This document shows positions 1-8,740 of a stretch of DNA of 64,000 nucleotides, piece after piece; the stretch's first letter is position 1; every line of letters starts with the position of its first letter. The notes under the pieces are model-generated. The model did not search any database. It saw only the letters and a list, made by a program, of their open reading frames with translations, and had not been told where the DNA came from. Position numbers and translations under genes: made by a program. Source of the stretch: an uncultured Collinsella sp. (GTDB lineage: Bacteria > Actinomycetota > Coriobacteriia > Coriobacteriales > Coriobacteriaceae); the NCBI GenBank assembly GCA_959023295.1, contig CAUFBM010000005.1, positions 65,690 to 129,689 of the forward strand, read 5' to 3'.

Positions 1-99
1 ATGTTCCTGACGGTGTAGCCCCTGCGGTTGCTTTAAAGGATAATAGGCTGGCGGCGCGTTGCTTTGGCGGCGCGCCTTTGTCTATAGAGAGGACCTCTT
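1..99 (+). other. glmM leader and possible end of an upstream gene
   Basis: No complete gene lies here. A short open stretch in frame 1 ends at a TAG at 16-18 and could be the C-terminus of an upstream gene cut by the window edge, but the reading frame cannot be fixed. A purine-rich ribosome binding site (AGAGAGGA, about 86-93) precedes the glmM ATG at 100. Confidence 0.4.
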
Positions 100-1431
100 A
101 TGAAGTACTTTGGCACCGACGGTTTTCGCGGCGAGGCCAACGTTGGGCTGACGGTAGAGCATGCGTACAAGATCGGCCGCTTTGTGGGCTGGTATTACGG
201 TGCCAACCGCAGTGCTAAGGCGCGCGTGATCGTGGGCAAGGACACGCGCCGTTCGAGCTACATGTTCGAGGCGGCGCTGGTGAGCGGCTTGGTCGCGAGC
301 GGCGCGGACGCCTACATGCTGCACGTGATCCCGACGCCGGGCGTGGCGCATCAGACCGTGGAGGGCTGCTTCGATTGCGGCATTATGATCAGCGCGAGCC
401 ACAACCCGTTTTGCGATAACGGTATTAAGCTCGTCAACAGCGACGGCTTCAAGATGGACGAGGACGTGCTGGAGCTCATCGAGGACTATATCGATGGCAA
501 AAGCGAGGTGCCGCTGGCTACGGGCAACCATATCGGCGCCACAGTCGACTACATGCAGGGTCGCAACCGCTATATTGCCTCGCTCATCGCGAGCGCGAAC
601 TTTTCGCTGCAGGGCGTCAAGATCGGTCTCGACTGCGCCAACGGCTCGGCATCCTCGGTGGCCAAGCCGGTGTTCGACGCGCTGGGCGCCGATGTGCGCG
701 TGATCAATGCCGCGCCCGATGGCTTTAACATCAATGTGGATTGTGGCTCCACGCATATGGAGCGCCTATAGCGCCACGTGGTGGAACAGGGCCTGGACGT
801 GGGCTTTGCCTACGACGGCGATGCCGACCGCTGCCTGGCCGTGGACGAGCGCGGTCGTGTGGTCGACGGCGACCAGATCCTGTACGTGTGCGGCGTGTAT
901 CTAAACAAGCACGGGCGACTTTCGGGCGGTACCGTGGTGCCGACGATCGCCAGCAACTTTGGCCTGGTCAAGTCGCTGGAGCTTGCCGGCCTAAGCGCCG
1001 TGACCAGCGGCGTGGGTGACCGTCATGTGTATGCCAAGATGCGCGAGGGCGGCTACAGCCTGGGCGGCGAGCAGACGGGTCATACGATCTTTGGCGATAT
1101 CGAGCGCACGGGCGACGGCATTATGACCTCGCTGCGCGTTATGGAAGTGATTCGTGCCGAGCGCGAGACGCTCTCGCAGCTCACGGCTCCGTGCAAGCTG
1201 CTACCGCAGGCGCAGGTTGCCGTGCGCGTGGCCGACAAGGATGCCGCGCTCGAGAACATGGGCGTACAGAACGCCATCGCCGAGGCCGAGGCGTCGCTGG
1301 CGGGCGAGGGCCGCGTGCTGGTGCGCAAGAGCGGAACTGAGTCGGTAATCCGCGTTTTGGCCGAAGCCCCCGACCAAGCAGCTGCCGACGCCGCCATGAA
1401 GCGCATCGCCGCCGCACTGGAAGCCCTGTAG
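100..1431 (+). pseudogene. glmM: Phosphoglucosamine mutase interrupted by an in-frame TAG
   Basis: GlmM converts glucosamine-6-phosphate to glucosamine-1-phosphate, the step before UDP-GlcNAc and peptidoglycan. Read through, the frame gives about 443 residues, the usual family length. The phosphoserine loop SASHNP (Ser100), the metal loop DGDADR (about 239-244) and the C-terminal phosphate-binding KSGTES are all present. One TAG at 769-771 (codon 224) cuts the frame just after CGSTHMERL. Both sides stay in the same frame and read as uninterrupted GlmM, so this is a point change (CAG to TAG would suffice), not a frameshift. The ORF beginning at 778 is the C-terminal part and has no ribosome binding site of its own. 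GlmM is normally essential, so a sequencing error, a second gene copy or suppression must be considered. Confidence 0.9.
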
Positions 1432-1605
1432 TTACGCGGTTTTACCAAACTGCGTAACTGCTCGACGCTGCAAACGGCCCCAAGCGGCAATCTGACGTTC
1501 AATTTCAAGGGCGCGACCAGAAGGTCAGCGCCCTTTCATTTCACGTCATCTTGCTCGCTCGGGGCCGTTTTCGCTGACGTTGCCAAGACATCGGCGTCAA
1601 CATGG
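1431..1605 (+). repeat. Structured intergenic element, copy A
   Basis: It starts at the glmM stop codon. In order it has a 12-bp hairpin (1431-1458, loop TACC), a conserved TCGACGCTGCAAAC, an outer stem (about 1475-1491 with 1551-1568) and an inner hairpin with apical GACCAGAAGGTC (about 1507-1536). Copy B at 58150-58320 keeps the loops and joining segments but changes both stem strands in a pairing-preserving way. No protein is encoded. It may be an RNA element or a REP-like mobile palindrome. Confidence 0.75.
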
Positions 1606-1636
1606 ATGGCGTTGGCGATGGCGTGCCGGTCAATCC

Positions 1637-3211
1637 TTACAACTCGTACAGCGTGGTGAACTTGTCCTGCAGGTAGCTGCAGTAGTAACGGGCGTCAAAG
1701 GCCATACCGCAGGCGCCCTTGATGAGCTCCGGCGCGTCCTTGGCGCGACCCCACTGCCAAATGTGCTCGCCCAGCCAGGCGCGGACGGGCGCCAAATCGC
1801 CGCTCGCACAGGCGCCGTTGAGGTCGACACCGTCGCGGCACATGGCCGGCACAAACATGGCATCGTAGGCGCTACCCAGCGCATACGTGGGGAAGTAGCC
1901 AAACGAGCCGCCGCTCCAGTGCGTATCCTGCAGGCAGCCGTGTGTGTCGTCGGGAACGGGAATGCCCAGGTACTCATCCATAAGGCGGTTCCAAAGCGCG
2001 GGGATGTCCTTGGCCGTGGCCTCGCCGGCAAACAGCATGCGCTCGATCTGGTAGCGCACCATAATATGCAGGGGGTAGGTGAGCTCGTCGGCCTCGGTGC
2101 GGATCAGCGACGGCTGCGCGATGTTCACGGCGCGGTAGAGCGTGTCCTCGTCCACGTTGCCGTAGACCTCGGGCGCGTGGCGGCGCAGCACCTCGAGCAG
2201 CGGTCCCATAAAGGCGCGGCTGCGGCCCACGGTGTTCTCGAAAAAGCGGCTCTGGCTCTCGTGGATGCCCATGGAGGTGCCGCCCTCAAGACAAGTGCGC
2301 GCATAGGCGGGGTTCACGCCCAGCTCGTACATGGCGTGTCCCGCCTCGTGGATGATGCTGTAGACGTTGGAGATGCAGTCGTCCTCGTAGATGTGCGTTG
2401 CGATGCGCGCATCGCCCACGGCAAAGCCCTCGCTAAACGGATGCTCGGTAAAGGCAAGCGTGGTGTCGCCCAGGTCCAGGCCGACGAGCTTCATCAGGTC
2501 GAAGCTCATGGCGCGCTGGGCGGCCTCGGGCACGCGGGCGTGCAAAAAGTCGGCATCGGGCTGCTGGCCGCGCTCACCGATGGCGTGCACGAGCGGCACG
2601 ACCGTGGCCTTGACCTCGTCGCAAAACGCATCGAAGCTCTTGGCGGAAAGGCCGCGCTCGTACTGGTCGAGCCACACATCGTACGGGTCGCGCTTGGGGT
2701 CCATGAGCTCGGCCTGATGCTTAAGCTGTCCGACGATTCTGTCCACATAGGGCTCAAAGCTCGCCCAGTCGTTGGTCGCCTTGGCCTTGTGCCACACGGC
2801 ATCGGCCTCGCAGGTGAGCCTGGTCCAGGCCTCGGCCTCCTCGGTGGGGATGGCGCTTGCCTCGCGCTGGTCGCGGCCGAGCACGCGAATCTCGTCGAGC
2901 AGCTGCGGGTCGTCGATCTTGCCGCCAGCGACCGTCTCGCGCGCCAACGAGCGCACAAGTTCGACAGACTTTTCGCTGGTCAGGAGCTTGTGGTGCTCGC
3001 CGGCAAGCGCGCCCATGGCATCTGCGCGGGCCGCGGCGCCGTTGGCGGGGGCAATCGTCGCGCCATCGAACTCGGCAATCTTGAGCAGATACTCGCGGGT
3101 CCACAGCTTGCCCTCGAGTTTGCGGAACTTTTTGACGGCCTTGTCGGCCTTCATGCCTTTGGCAGCTTTTGCCACGGCGGCCTTGGCCTTCTTATCGAGC
3201 TTCTTTCCCAT
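1637..3211 (-). CDS. M32 family metallocarboxypeptidase
   Basis: This is a zinc carboxypeptidase of the Taq/Pfu carboxypeptidase family, which removes C-terminal residues from peptides, probably in the cytoplasm since no signal peptide is visible. Its 524 residues match the usual length of about 500. The HExxH zinc motif is HEAGH at 288-292, and the family signature IHESQSR follows at about 317-323. The C-terminal helical part carries the conserved GSAYDAMF region. The N-terminus is a lysine/alanine-rich extension of about 30 residues. The gene stands alone on the minus strand, convergent with glmM and divergent from the pheS T-box. Confidence 0.93.
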   Translation of the reverse strand: MGKKLDKKAKAAVAKAAKGMKADKAVKKFRKLEGKLWTREYLLKIAEFDGATIAPANGAAARADAMGALAGEHHKLLTSEKSVELVRSLARETVAGGKIDDPQLLDEIRVLGRDQREASAIPTEEAEAWTRLTCEADAVWHKAKATNDWASFEPYVDRIVGQLKHQAELMDPKRDPYDVWLDQYERGLSAKSFDAFCDEVKATVVPLVHAIGERGQQPDADFLHARVPEAAQRAMSFDLMKLVGLDLGDTTLAFTEHPFSEGFAVGDARIATHIYEDDCISNVYSIIHEAGHAMYELGVNPAYARTCLEGGTSMGIHESQSRFFENTVGRSRAFMGPLLEVLRRHAPEVYGNVDEDTLYRAVNIAQPSLIRTEADELTYPLHIMVRYQIERMLFAGEATAKDIPALWNRLMDEYLGIPVPDDTHGCLQDTHWSGGSFGYFPTYALGSAYDAMFVPAMCRDGVDLNGACASGDLAPVRAWLGEHIWQWGRAKDAPELIKGACGMAFDARYYCSYLQDKFTTLYEL

Positions 3212-3351
3212 ACCATATCCTTAATCTCGCAGGCCGCGCGCCACGGGTGGGCGCACAGCCAGTTTGCACAGCTACCCGTCTTGTACCCAGCGCGAACAAA
3301 ACGGAACGCGGCGATACGCTCGCACAATGTGGTATCCTATAGCCCAATGCG

Positions 3352-3632
3352 TTGACGGAGAGGGTTTTGCCCGCCGCGTCGCCGGCAAGAGAGGGAAGGT
3401 CATGGGCTGAAAGCCTTCCTGCGGTGGCAAGGGCCAAGCGTTCACTCCCGAGCAGCGACCTCAACGGGCGCGCGGCCAGCGGCGGCGAAGCCCCAGTAGG
3501 GAAGCCGTGAGCCTTGCGACAAAGGGCAAAGAGTGGGCGCGGCGGGCCAGACATCCGCCGGGTCAAACAAGGTGGTACCGCGGAATTCAACCGTCCTTGG
3601 GCAATGCACATGCCCGAGGACGGTTTTTTTTG
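3352..3632 (+). promoter_or_regulatory. T-box riboswitch of pheST
   Basis: The leader carries the T-box signature AAGGTGGTACCGCGG at 3569-3583, which pairs with the uncharged tRNA acceptor end. It ends in an intrinsic terminator (arms 3589-3630, run of eight T). A TTC triplet at 3441-3443, in the expected 3' part of stem I, is a candidate Phe specifier codon. This fits control of phenylalanyl-tRNA synthetase by uncharged tRNA-Phe. A promoter-like TATCCT lies just upstream, near 3331. Confidence 0.93.
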
Positions 3633-3716
3633 TTACCGAACCGGGCCGCGTTTTCGCAATGCTAGGCGTCATCGGTCGCCCCGGCAAGCGAATGCGCGAG
3701 AGACGAAAGGGAAGAC

Positions 3717-4793
3717 ATGAGTCTGATTGATGATCTGGTCAAACTCGAGGAAGAGGCCAAGGAGCTCGTCGCAGGCGCCGACGACGCCGCCAAGCTCGAG
3801 GCTGCGCGCGTTGAGCTGCTCGGCCGCAAGGGCCGCATCACTGGCCTGATGCGCATGATGGGCAAGCTCGCCCCCGAGGATCGTCCCGTGATGGGCAAGC
3901 GCGCCAATGAGATGCGCCAGCTGATCGAGGGCATGCTCGACGAGCGCACCACCGAGATGAAGGCCGCCGCCCTCAAGCACGCACTCGAGCACGATGCCGT
4001 CGACATCACGCTGCCGGGCATCCGTCCGCAGATCGGCCACCAGCACCTGATCAAGCAGATCATCGAGGAGGCCGAGGACATCTTCTGCGGCATCGGCTAC
4101 ACCGTCGAGTCCGGCCCCATGGTCGACACCTCCTACTACAACTTCACCGCGCTCAACGCCCCCATGGATCACCCGAGCCGTTCGGCCCGCGATACCTTCT
4201 ACGTGGTCGACAACAACCCCGGCAGCGTCGCGCACCCCGAGGCTCATGCCCACGGCGAGTCCGACGTGCTGCTGCGCACCCAGACCTCGGGCGTGCAAAT
4301 CCACACCATGGAGTCGCAAAAGCCGCCCATCTACATGATCTGCCCGGGCACCGTCTATCGCCCCGACACGGCCGACGCCTGCCACCTGCCGCAGTTCAAC
4401 CAGATCGAGGGCCTGGTCGTCGACGAGGGCATCACCTTTGGTGACCTCAAGGGCACGCTCGACTACTTTGTTAAGTGCATGTTTGGCGAGGACCGCAAGA
4501 CGCGTTACCGCCCGCACTTCTTCCCCTTCACCGAGCCTTCCTGCGAGGTGGACGTGAGCTGCCACGTCTGCGGCGGCAAGGGCTGCAACTTCTGTAAGCA
4601 CAGCGGCTGGATCGAGATCCTGGGCTGCGGCATGGTCGACCCCAACGTCCTGATCAACTGCGGCATCGACCCCGAGAAGTACACCGGCTTCGCCTTTGGT
4701 ATTGGCGCCGAGCGCGTCGCGGCCCTGCGCTACGACCTGCCCGACCTCAGAACTCTCATGACTGGCGATATGCGTTTCCTGAATCAGTTTTAG
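3717..4793 (+). CDS. pheS: Phenylalanyl-tRNA synthetase alpha subunit
   Basis: PheS is the catalytic subunit of the alpha2-beta2 synthetase that charges tRNA-Phe. It has 358 residues with an N-terminal coiled-coil (about 1-90) followed by the class II catalytic core. Motif 2 sits around the TVYRPDTADACHLPQF segment, and the C-terminal GFAFGIGAERVA carries the motif 3 arginine. A CHVCGGKGCNFC segment in the core is common in bacterial PheS. It follows the T-box and precedes pheT by 162 bp, a gap filled by a large palindrome. Confidence 0.97.
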   Translation: MSLIDDLVKLEEEAKELVAGADDAAKLEAARVELLGRKGRITGLMRMMGKLAPEDRPVMGKRANEMRQLIEGMLDERTTEMKAAALKHALEHDAVDITLPGIRPQIGHQHLIKQIIEEAEDIFCGIGYTVESGPMVDTSYYNFTALNAPMDHPSRSARDTFYVVDNNPGSVAHPEAHAHGESDVLLRTQTSGVQIHTMESQKPPIYMICPGTVYRPDTADACHLPQFNQIEGLVVDEGITFGDLKGTLDYFVKCMFGEDRKTRYRPHFFPFTEPSCEVDVSCHVCGGKGCNFCKHSGWIEILGCGMVDPNVLINCGIDPEKYTGFAFGIGAERVAALRYDLPDLRTLMTGDMRFLNQF

Positions 4794-4799
4794 GCTTGC

Positions 4800-4886
4800 C
4801 CAGGCACCCCATCTTGGCGTTCAAACCGTCGCTCGCGTACCTTTAGTACGCGTCGCTCCTCTTTCACGCCAACCTGGGGCACCTGG
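4800..4886. repeat. Imperfect long palindrome between pheS and pheT
   Basis: Outer arms of 21 nt (4800-4820 and 4866-4886) pair with about five mismatches. An inner perfect 6-bp arm GCGTAC/GTACGC (4835-4840 and 4846-4851) closes a short loop. There is no T-run, so it is not a standard terminator. It probably leaves pheS and pheT on one transcript. Confidence 0.6.
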
Positions 4887-4955
4887 ACAACCCTAAGGCG
4901 AGCGTCTTCATTTGATATTCCTCCCTTTGCGGAGATTAAGAACTAGGAGAGCTAC

Positions 4956-7409
4956 ATGCGCGTTTCTTACGACTGGCTCAAGACCATGATCGATATTCCG
5001 GAGGATCCCAAGACCCTTTCGGACGAATATATCCGCACCGGCACCGAGGTCGAGGCAATTGACACCGTGGGCGAGTCCTTCGACCACGTGGTGACTGCCA
5101 AGGTGCTCACCAAGACCCCGCACCCCGATAGCGACCACATGTATGTGTGCTCGGTCGATGTGGGCGACAAGAATCTCGACGCCGACGGCAACCCCGCTCC
5201 GCTGCAGATCGTCTGCGGCGCGCAGAACTTCGAGGCCGGCGACCACATCGTCACGGCCATGATTGGCGCTGTGCTTCCCGGCGACGTCAAGATCAAGAAG
5301 AGCAAGCTTCGCGGTGTCGTGTCCATGGGCATGAACTGCTCTGCACGCGAGCTCGGCCTGGGCGGCGACCACTCCGGCATCATGATCCTGCCCGAGGATA
5401 CGCCCTGCGGCATGCCGTTTGCCGAGTACGTGGGCTCGAGCGACACCGTGCTCGACTGCGAGATCACGCCCAACCGTCCCGATTGCCTGTCCATGATCGG
5501 CATGGCTCGCGAGACCGGCGCCATCTTCGACCGCGATTTCCACGTTGAGCTGCCTGCCATCAAGGCCGAGACCGGCCGCGCGACCGACGACGAGCTTTCG
5601 GTCGAGATTGCCGACGAGGGCCTGTGCGACCGCTATGTCGCCCGCATCGTGCGCAACGTCAAGGTCGGCCCGTCGCCCGACTGGATGGTCAAGCGCCTCA
5701 ACGCCCTGGGCGTGCGTCCGCACAACAACATCGTCGACATCACCAACTATGTGATGATGCTCACCGGTCAGCCGCTGCACGCCTTTGACCTGGACACCTT
5801 TGCCGAGCGCGATGGCCACCGCCGCGTGGTGGTTCGCGCCGCCCAGCAGGACGAGAAGTTCACGACGCTCGACGGCGAGGAGCGCGTGCTCGACGCCGGC
5901 ATGGGCCTTATCACCGACGGCGAGCGTCCCGTGGCGCTGGCCGGCGTTATGGGCGGCATGGATTCCGAGATCGAGGACGACACCGTCGACGTGATGGTCG
6001 AGAGCGCCTGCTTCAACGCCGGTCGCACCTCGCACACCAGCCGCGACCTGTCGCTGATCTCCGATGCCTCCATTCGCTTTGAGCGTCAGGTCGATGAGAC
6101 CGGTTGCGTGGATGTCGCCAACGTTACCTGCGCGCTGATCGAGGAGATCGCCGGCGGCGAGGTCGCTCCCGGCTACGTGGATGTGTTCCCCGCGCCCAAG
6201 ACCATCGATAGCATCAAGCTGCGCTTGGCCCGCGTGCATGCCATCTGCGGCGCCGACATCGAGCCCGACTTTATCGAGCGCTCGCTCACCCGCCTGGGCT
6301 GCACCGTCGAGCGCGACGGCGAGGACTTTATGGTCACTCCGCCGAGCTTCCGCCCCGATCTGCCGCGCGAGATTGATCTGATCGAGGAGGTCCTGCGCCT
6401 GTGGGGCATGGGCCGCGTGACGGCGACCATCCCGGCTGCCAAGAACCACATCGGCGGCCTGACCCGCGAGCAGAAGCTCACCCGCAAGGTCGGCGAGATC
6501 CTGCGCGCCTGCGGCCTCAACGAGACCACGACCTTTGGCTTTGCCGCTCCGGGCGACTTGGAGAAGATCGGCATGTCCACCGAGGGCCGCGGCTGCCCCG
6601 TGGTGCTCATGAATCCGCTGGTGGCCGAGCAGACCGAGATGCGCCGCTCGCTGCTGCCGGGCCTGCTGCAGTCCGTGGCCTATAACGAGGCCCACGGCAC
6701 ACCCAACGTGCACCTGTACGAGGTCGGCAGCCTGTTCCACGGCCGCGAGAACGCCAGCCTGCCCAAGGAGACCAAGTCCGTGGCGGGCGTGCTCTCGGGC
6801 CAGTGGAGCGAGCAGTCTTGGAACATGAAGTACCGCAAACTGCGTTTCTTCTTTGGCAAGGGCATCGTTGAGGAGCTGCTCGCCCAGTTGCGCATCGAGA
6901 AGGTCCGCTTCCGTCCTGTCGAGGGCGAGGGCTACGCCTTCCTGCAGCCGGGCCGTGCGGCCGAGGTCCTGTCCGGTGGCACCGTGCTGGGCTGGGTCGG
7001 CGAGATCCACCCCGAGGCGCGCGAGGCCTGCGGCATCGACGAGGTCGTCGTTGCCTTTGAGCTCGATCTGGACAAGCTGATCAAGGGCGCCCGCAACCAG
7101 GAGAACTACCGCGAGTTCTCGCAGTACCCTGCCGTTGAGCACGACCTGGCTATCGTGGTCGATAACTCCGTGACCTGCGAGGATCTTGAGCGCCGTATTA
7201 CCAGCGCCGGCGGCAAGCTGCTCGAGGGCGTGCGTCTGTTCGATGTCTACCGCGATCCGGTCCGCGTGGGCGTGGGCAAGAAGTCCATGGCCTTTGCGCT
7301 TACGTATCGCTCCGACGACCACACGCTCACCAGCGAAGAGGTCGAAAAAGCGCACCAGAAGATCGTCACCAAGGTGTGCAAGGGCGTAAACGGCGAGGTC
7401 CGCGGCTAG
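4956..7409 (+). CDS. pheT: Phenylalanyl-tRNA synthetase beta subunit
   Basis: PheT is the tRNA-binding and editing subunit of PheRS, at 817 residues a normal bacterial length. It begins with the EMAP/OB-fold tRNA-binding domain (about 40-150, with a KIKKSKLRG-type segment), then the B3/B4 editing domain and B5 DNA-binding-like domain (about 400-480). Next comes a catalytic-like core that contacts PheS. The C-terminal FDX-ACB domain (about 720-817) includes LFDVYRDPVRVGVGKKSMAF. The ribosome binding site AGGAGA lies 7 bp before the ATG. The intrinsic terminator at 7518-7551 ends the unit. Confidence 0.97.
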   Translation: MRVSYDWLKTMIDIPEDPKTLSDEYIRTGTEVEAIDTVGESFDHVVTAKVLTKTPHPDSDHMYVCSVDVGDKNLDADGNPAPLQIVCGAQNFEAGDHIVTAMIGAVLPGDVKIKKSKLRGVVSMGMNCSARELGLGGDHSGIMILPEDTPCGMPFAEYVGSSDTVLDCEITPNRPDCLSMIGMARETGAIFDRDFHVELPAIKAETGRATDDELSVEIADEGLCDRYVARIVRNVKVGPSPDWMVKRLNALGVRPHNNIVDITNYVMMLTGQPLHAFDLDTFAERDGHRRVVVRAAQQDEKFTTLDGEERVLDAGMGLITDGERPVALAGVMGGMDSEIEDDTVDVMVESACFNAGRTSHTSRDLSLISDASIRFERQVDETGCVDVANVTCALIEEIAGGEVAPGYVDVFPAPKTIDSIKLRLARVHAICGADIEPDFIERSLTRLGCTVERDGEDFMVTPPSFRPDLPREIDLIEEVLRLWGMGRVTATIPAAKNHIGGLTREQKLTRKVGEILRACGLNETTTFGFAAPGDLEKIGMSTEGRGCPVVLMNPLVAEQTEMRRSLLPGLLQSVAYNEAHGTPNVHLYEVGSLFHGRENASLPKETKSVAGVLSGQWSEQSWNMKYRKLRFFFGKGIVEELLAQLRIEKVRFRPVEGEGYAFLQPGRAAEVLSGGTVLGWVGEIHPEAREACGIDEVVVAFELDLDKLIKGARNQENYREFSQYPAVEHDLAIVVDNSVTCEDLERRITSAGGKLLEGVRLFDVYRDPVRVGVGKKSMAFALTYRSDDHTLTSEEVEKAHQKIVTKVCKGVNGEVRG

Positions 7410-7517
7410 GTCCTGCGCTGGGTATAGGCCAGCGGTGGTTGCCGCCGAGTCTTACGTGACCGCTATGCTCGGTATAAGGCACCGTTGGGCCTGCATATAT
7501 GACACGCGCATTACATA

Positions 7518-7551
7518 ACGGCGTGCTGCTTTGTCGGCAGCGCGCCGTTTT
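7518..7551 (+). terminator. Intrinsic terminator of pheST
   Basis: A 12-bp stem (7518-7529 with 7537-7548, one T-G pair) with a 7-nt loop is followed by TTTT. The -35 hexamer of the next promoter (TTGTCG, 7531-7536) lies in and just beside the loop, so terminator and promoter are superimposed. Confidence 0.75.
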
Positions 7552-7559
7552 GCTATGAT
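7531..7559 (+). promoter_or_regulatory. Promoter of the ECF metal transporter operon
   Basis: TTGTCG at 7531-7536, a 17-bp spacer and TATGAT at 7554-7559 give a sigma-70-like promoter. The expected start, about 7566, falls right at the palindromic operator. Confidence 0.6.
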
Positions 7560-7569
7560 AGCCCGCGTC

Positions 7570-7597
7570 GTGTTACGAATCCAACAATACGTAACAC
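7570..7597 (+). promoter_or_regulatory. NikR-like operator
   Basis: GTGTTAC at 7570-7576 and GTAACAC at 7591-7597 are exact inverted repeats separated by 14 bp; including the next base each arm is 8 bp. From memory, NikR sites of the form GTGTTAC-N13/14-GTAACAC are known from other bacteria. Its position over the expected transcription start suits a nickel-dependent repressor. No nikR gene is in the window. Confidence 0.65.
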
Positions 7598-7654
7598 TGG
7601 CAAGGTGATTTAAGCGGCGTTGCAATTCCGTGCGCCGATAACCGGGAGGCGTAC

Positions 7655-8740
7655 ATGCACATTCCAGATAATTATCTGTCCCCGCAGACCGATGCCGTCA
7701 TGGCAGTGGCGATGGTGCCCGTTTGGGTTCACTGCATCAAGAAGGTGCGCGCCACGCTCGATCGCGAGCATATGGCTTTCCTGGGCATCTGCGCCGCATT
7801 CTCCTTTTTGCTCATGATGTTCAACGTGCCGCTGCCCGGCGGTACCACGGGTCACGCCGTCGGCGGCGCGCTCATCGCACTGCTGCTGGGCCCGGAGGCC
7901 GCGGCCATCGCTGTCTCGGTCGCGCTGGCGCTGCAGGCGCTACTGTTTGGCGACGGCGGCATCCTGTCGTTTGGCGCCAACTGCTTTAACATGGCCTTCG
8001 TGCTGCCGTTTGCTGCTGCTATCGTGTTCCGTGCGCTCAACAGCCGTCTGCACGACAAGAGCTGGGGCACCTCGGTTTCTGCCATCGTAAGCGGCTGGGT
8101 CGGCCTGTGCCTGGCGGCCCTGTGCGCAGCAATCGAGTTTGGTATTCAGCCGATGCTCTTCACGAATGCTTCGGGCGCTCCGCTGTACTGCCCCTTCCCG
8201 CTGTCCATTGCTATCCCTGCCATGATGATTCCGCATATGTTGGTTGCCGGCGTGGTCGAGGGCGTGGCGACGGCCGCGATTTACGGTTTCATTAAGAAGA
8301 CGGCGCCGGGCGTTATCGTTGGCCCCGAGGCTTCCGACGGTCTGCTGGGCGCTGAGGACGCAGCCGCCAAGAAGACCTCGCTGGTCCCCACGCTCATCCT
8401 GGTCGCCGTGCTTGTCGTTGCCACGCCGCTGGGCCTGCTGGCCACGGGTGACGCCTGGGGCGAGTGGGACGCTGAGGGCGCCGCGACCGCCGTTCAGGAG
8501 GCTGGTGACGACAGCCTGCAGGCTTCGGTCGGTCTCGATGCCCCGACCTTTGCCGACGCGCTGCCCACGGGCGATTATCTGCAGGCCTATTCCGAGGAGC
8601 AGGGTCTTGGCTTTGCCGGCCAGGCTGCCATGTATATCCTCTCGGGCGTAATTGGTGTGGCGGTGCTCACCATCGTATTTCGTTTGATATCGCTGACGGT
8701 TAAGGAAAGCGGGGCTCATGGCGACGGTCGAGCTGCCTAG
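7655..8740 (+). CDS. cbiM: ECF metal transporter substrate-binding component, CbiM/NikM-type with fused C-terminal domain
   Basis: This is the membrane S-component of a cobalt or nickel ECF transporter. The mature N-terminus MHIPDNYLSP has the conserved His2 that binds the metal with the free amino group. About 200 residues of CbiM-type hydrophobic helices follow, including GGTTGHAVGGAL. A C-terminal extension (about 235-361) with TPLGLLATGDAWGEW and a final transmembrane helix resembles a fused CbiN/NikN-like (PDGLE) part, so no separate small subunit is needed. It is first of three coupled genes; the next start (8718) lies inside its end. The NikR-like operator favours nickel, although cobalt cannot be excluded. 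Confidence 0.88.
   Translation: MHIPDNYLSPQTDAVMAVAMVPVWVHCIKKVRATLDREHMAFLGICAAFSFLLMMFNVPLPGGTTGHAVGGALIALLLGPEAAAIAVSVALALQALLFGDGGILSFGANCFNMAFVLPFAAAIVFRALNSRLHDKSWGTSVSAIVSGWVGLCLAALCAAIEFGIQPMLFTNASGAPLYCPFPLSIAIPAMMIPHMLVAGVVEGVATAAIYGFIKKTAPGVIVGPEASDGLLGAEDAAAKKTSLVPTLILVAVLVVATPLGLLATGDAWGEWDAEGAATAVQEAGDDSLQASVGLDAPTFADALPTGDYLQAYSEEQGLGFAGQAAMYILSGVIGVAVLTIVFRLISLTVKESGAHGDGRAA

Noticed and set aside
4908..7355. Very long open frame on the strand opposite pheT, and similar ones opposite pyk, the P-type ATPase, metG, serS and htpG
   Set aside because: They mirror real genes codon for codon, are rich in Ala/Val/Leu/His/Arg as expected from GC-rich third positions, lack ribosome binding sites and have no recognisable domains.
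7410..7654. Cobalamin riboswitch before the metal transporter
   Set aside because: No B12-box-like sequence is present and the 245-bp region is filled by a terminator, a promoter and the palindrome.
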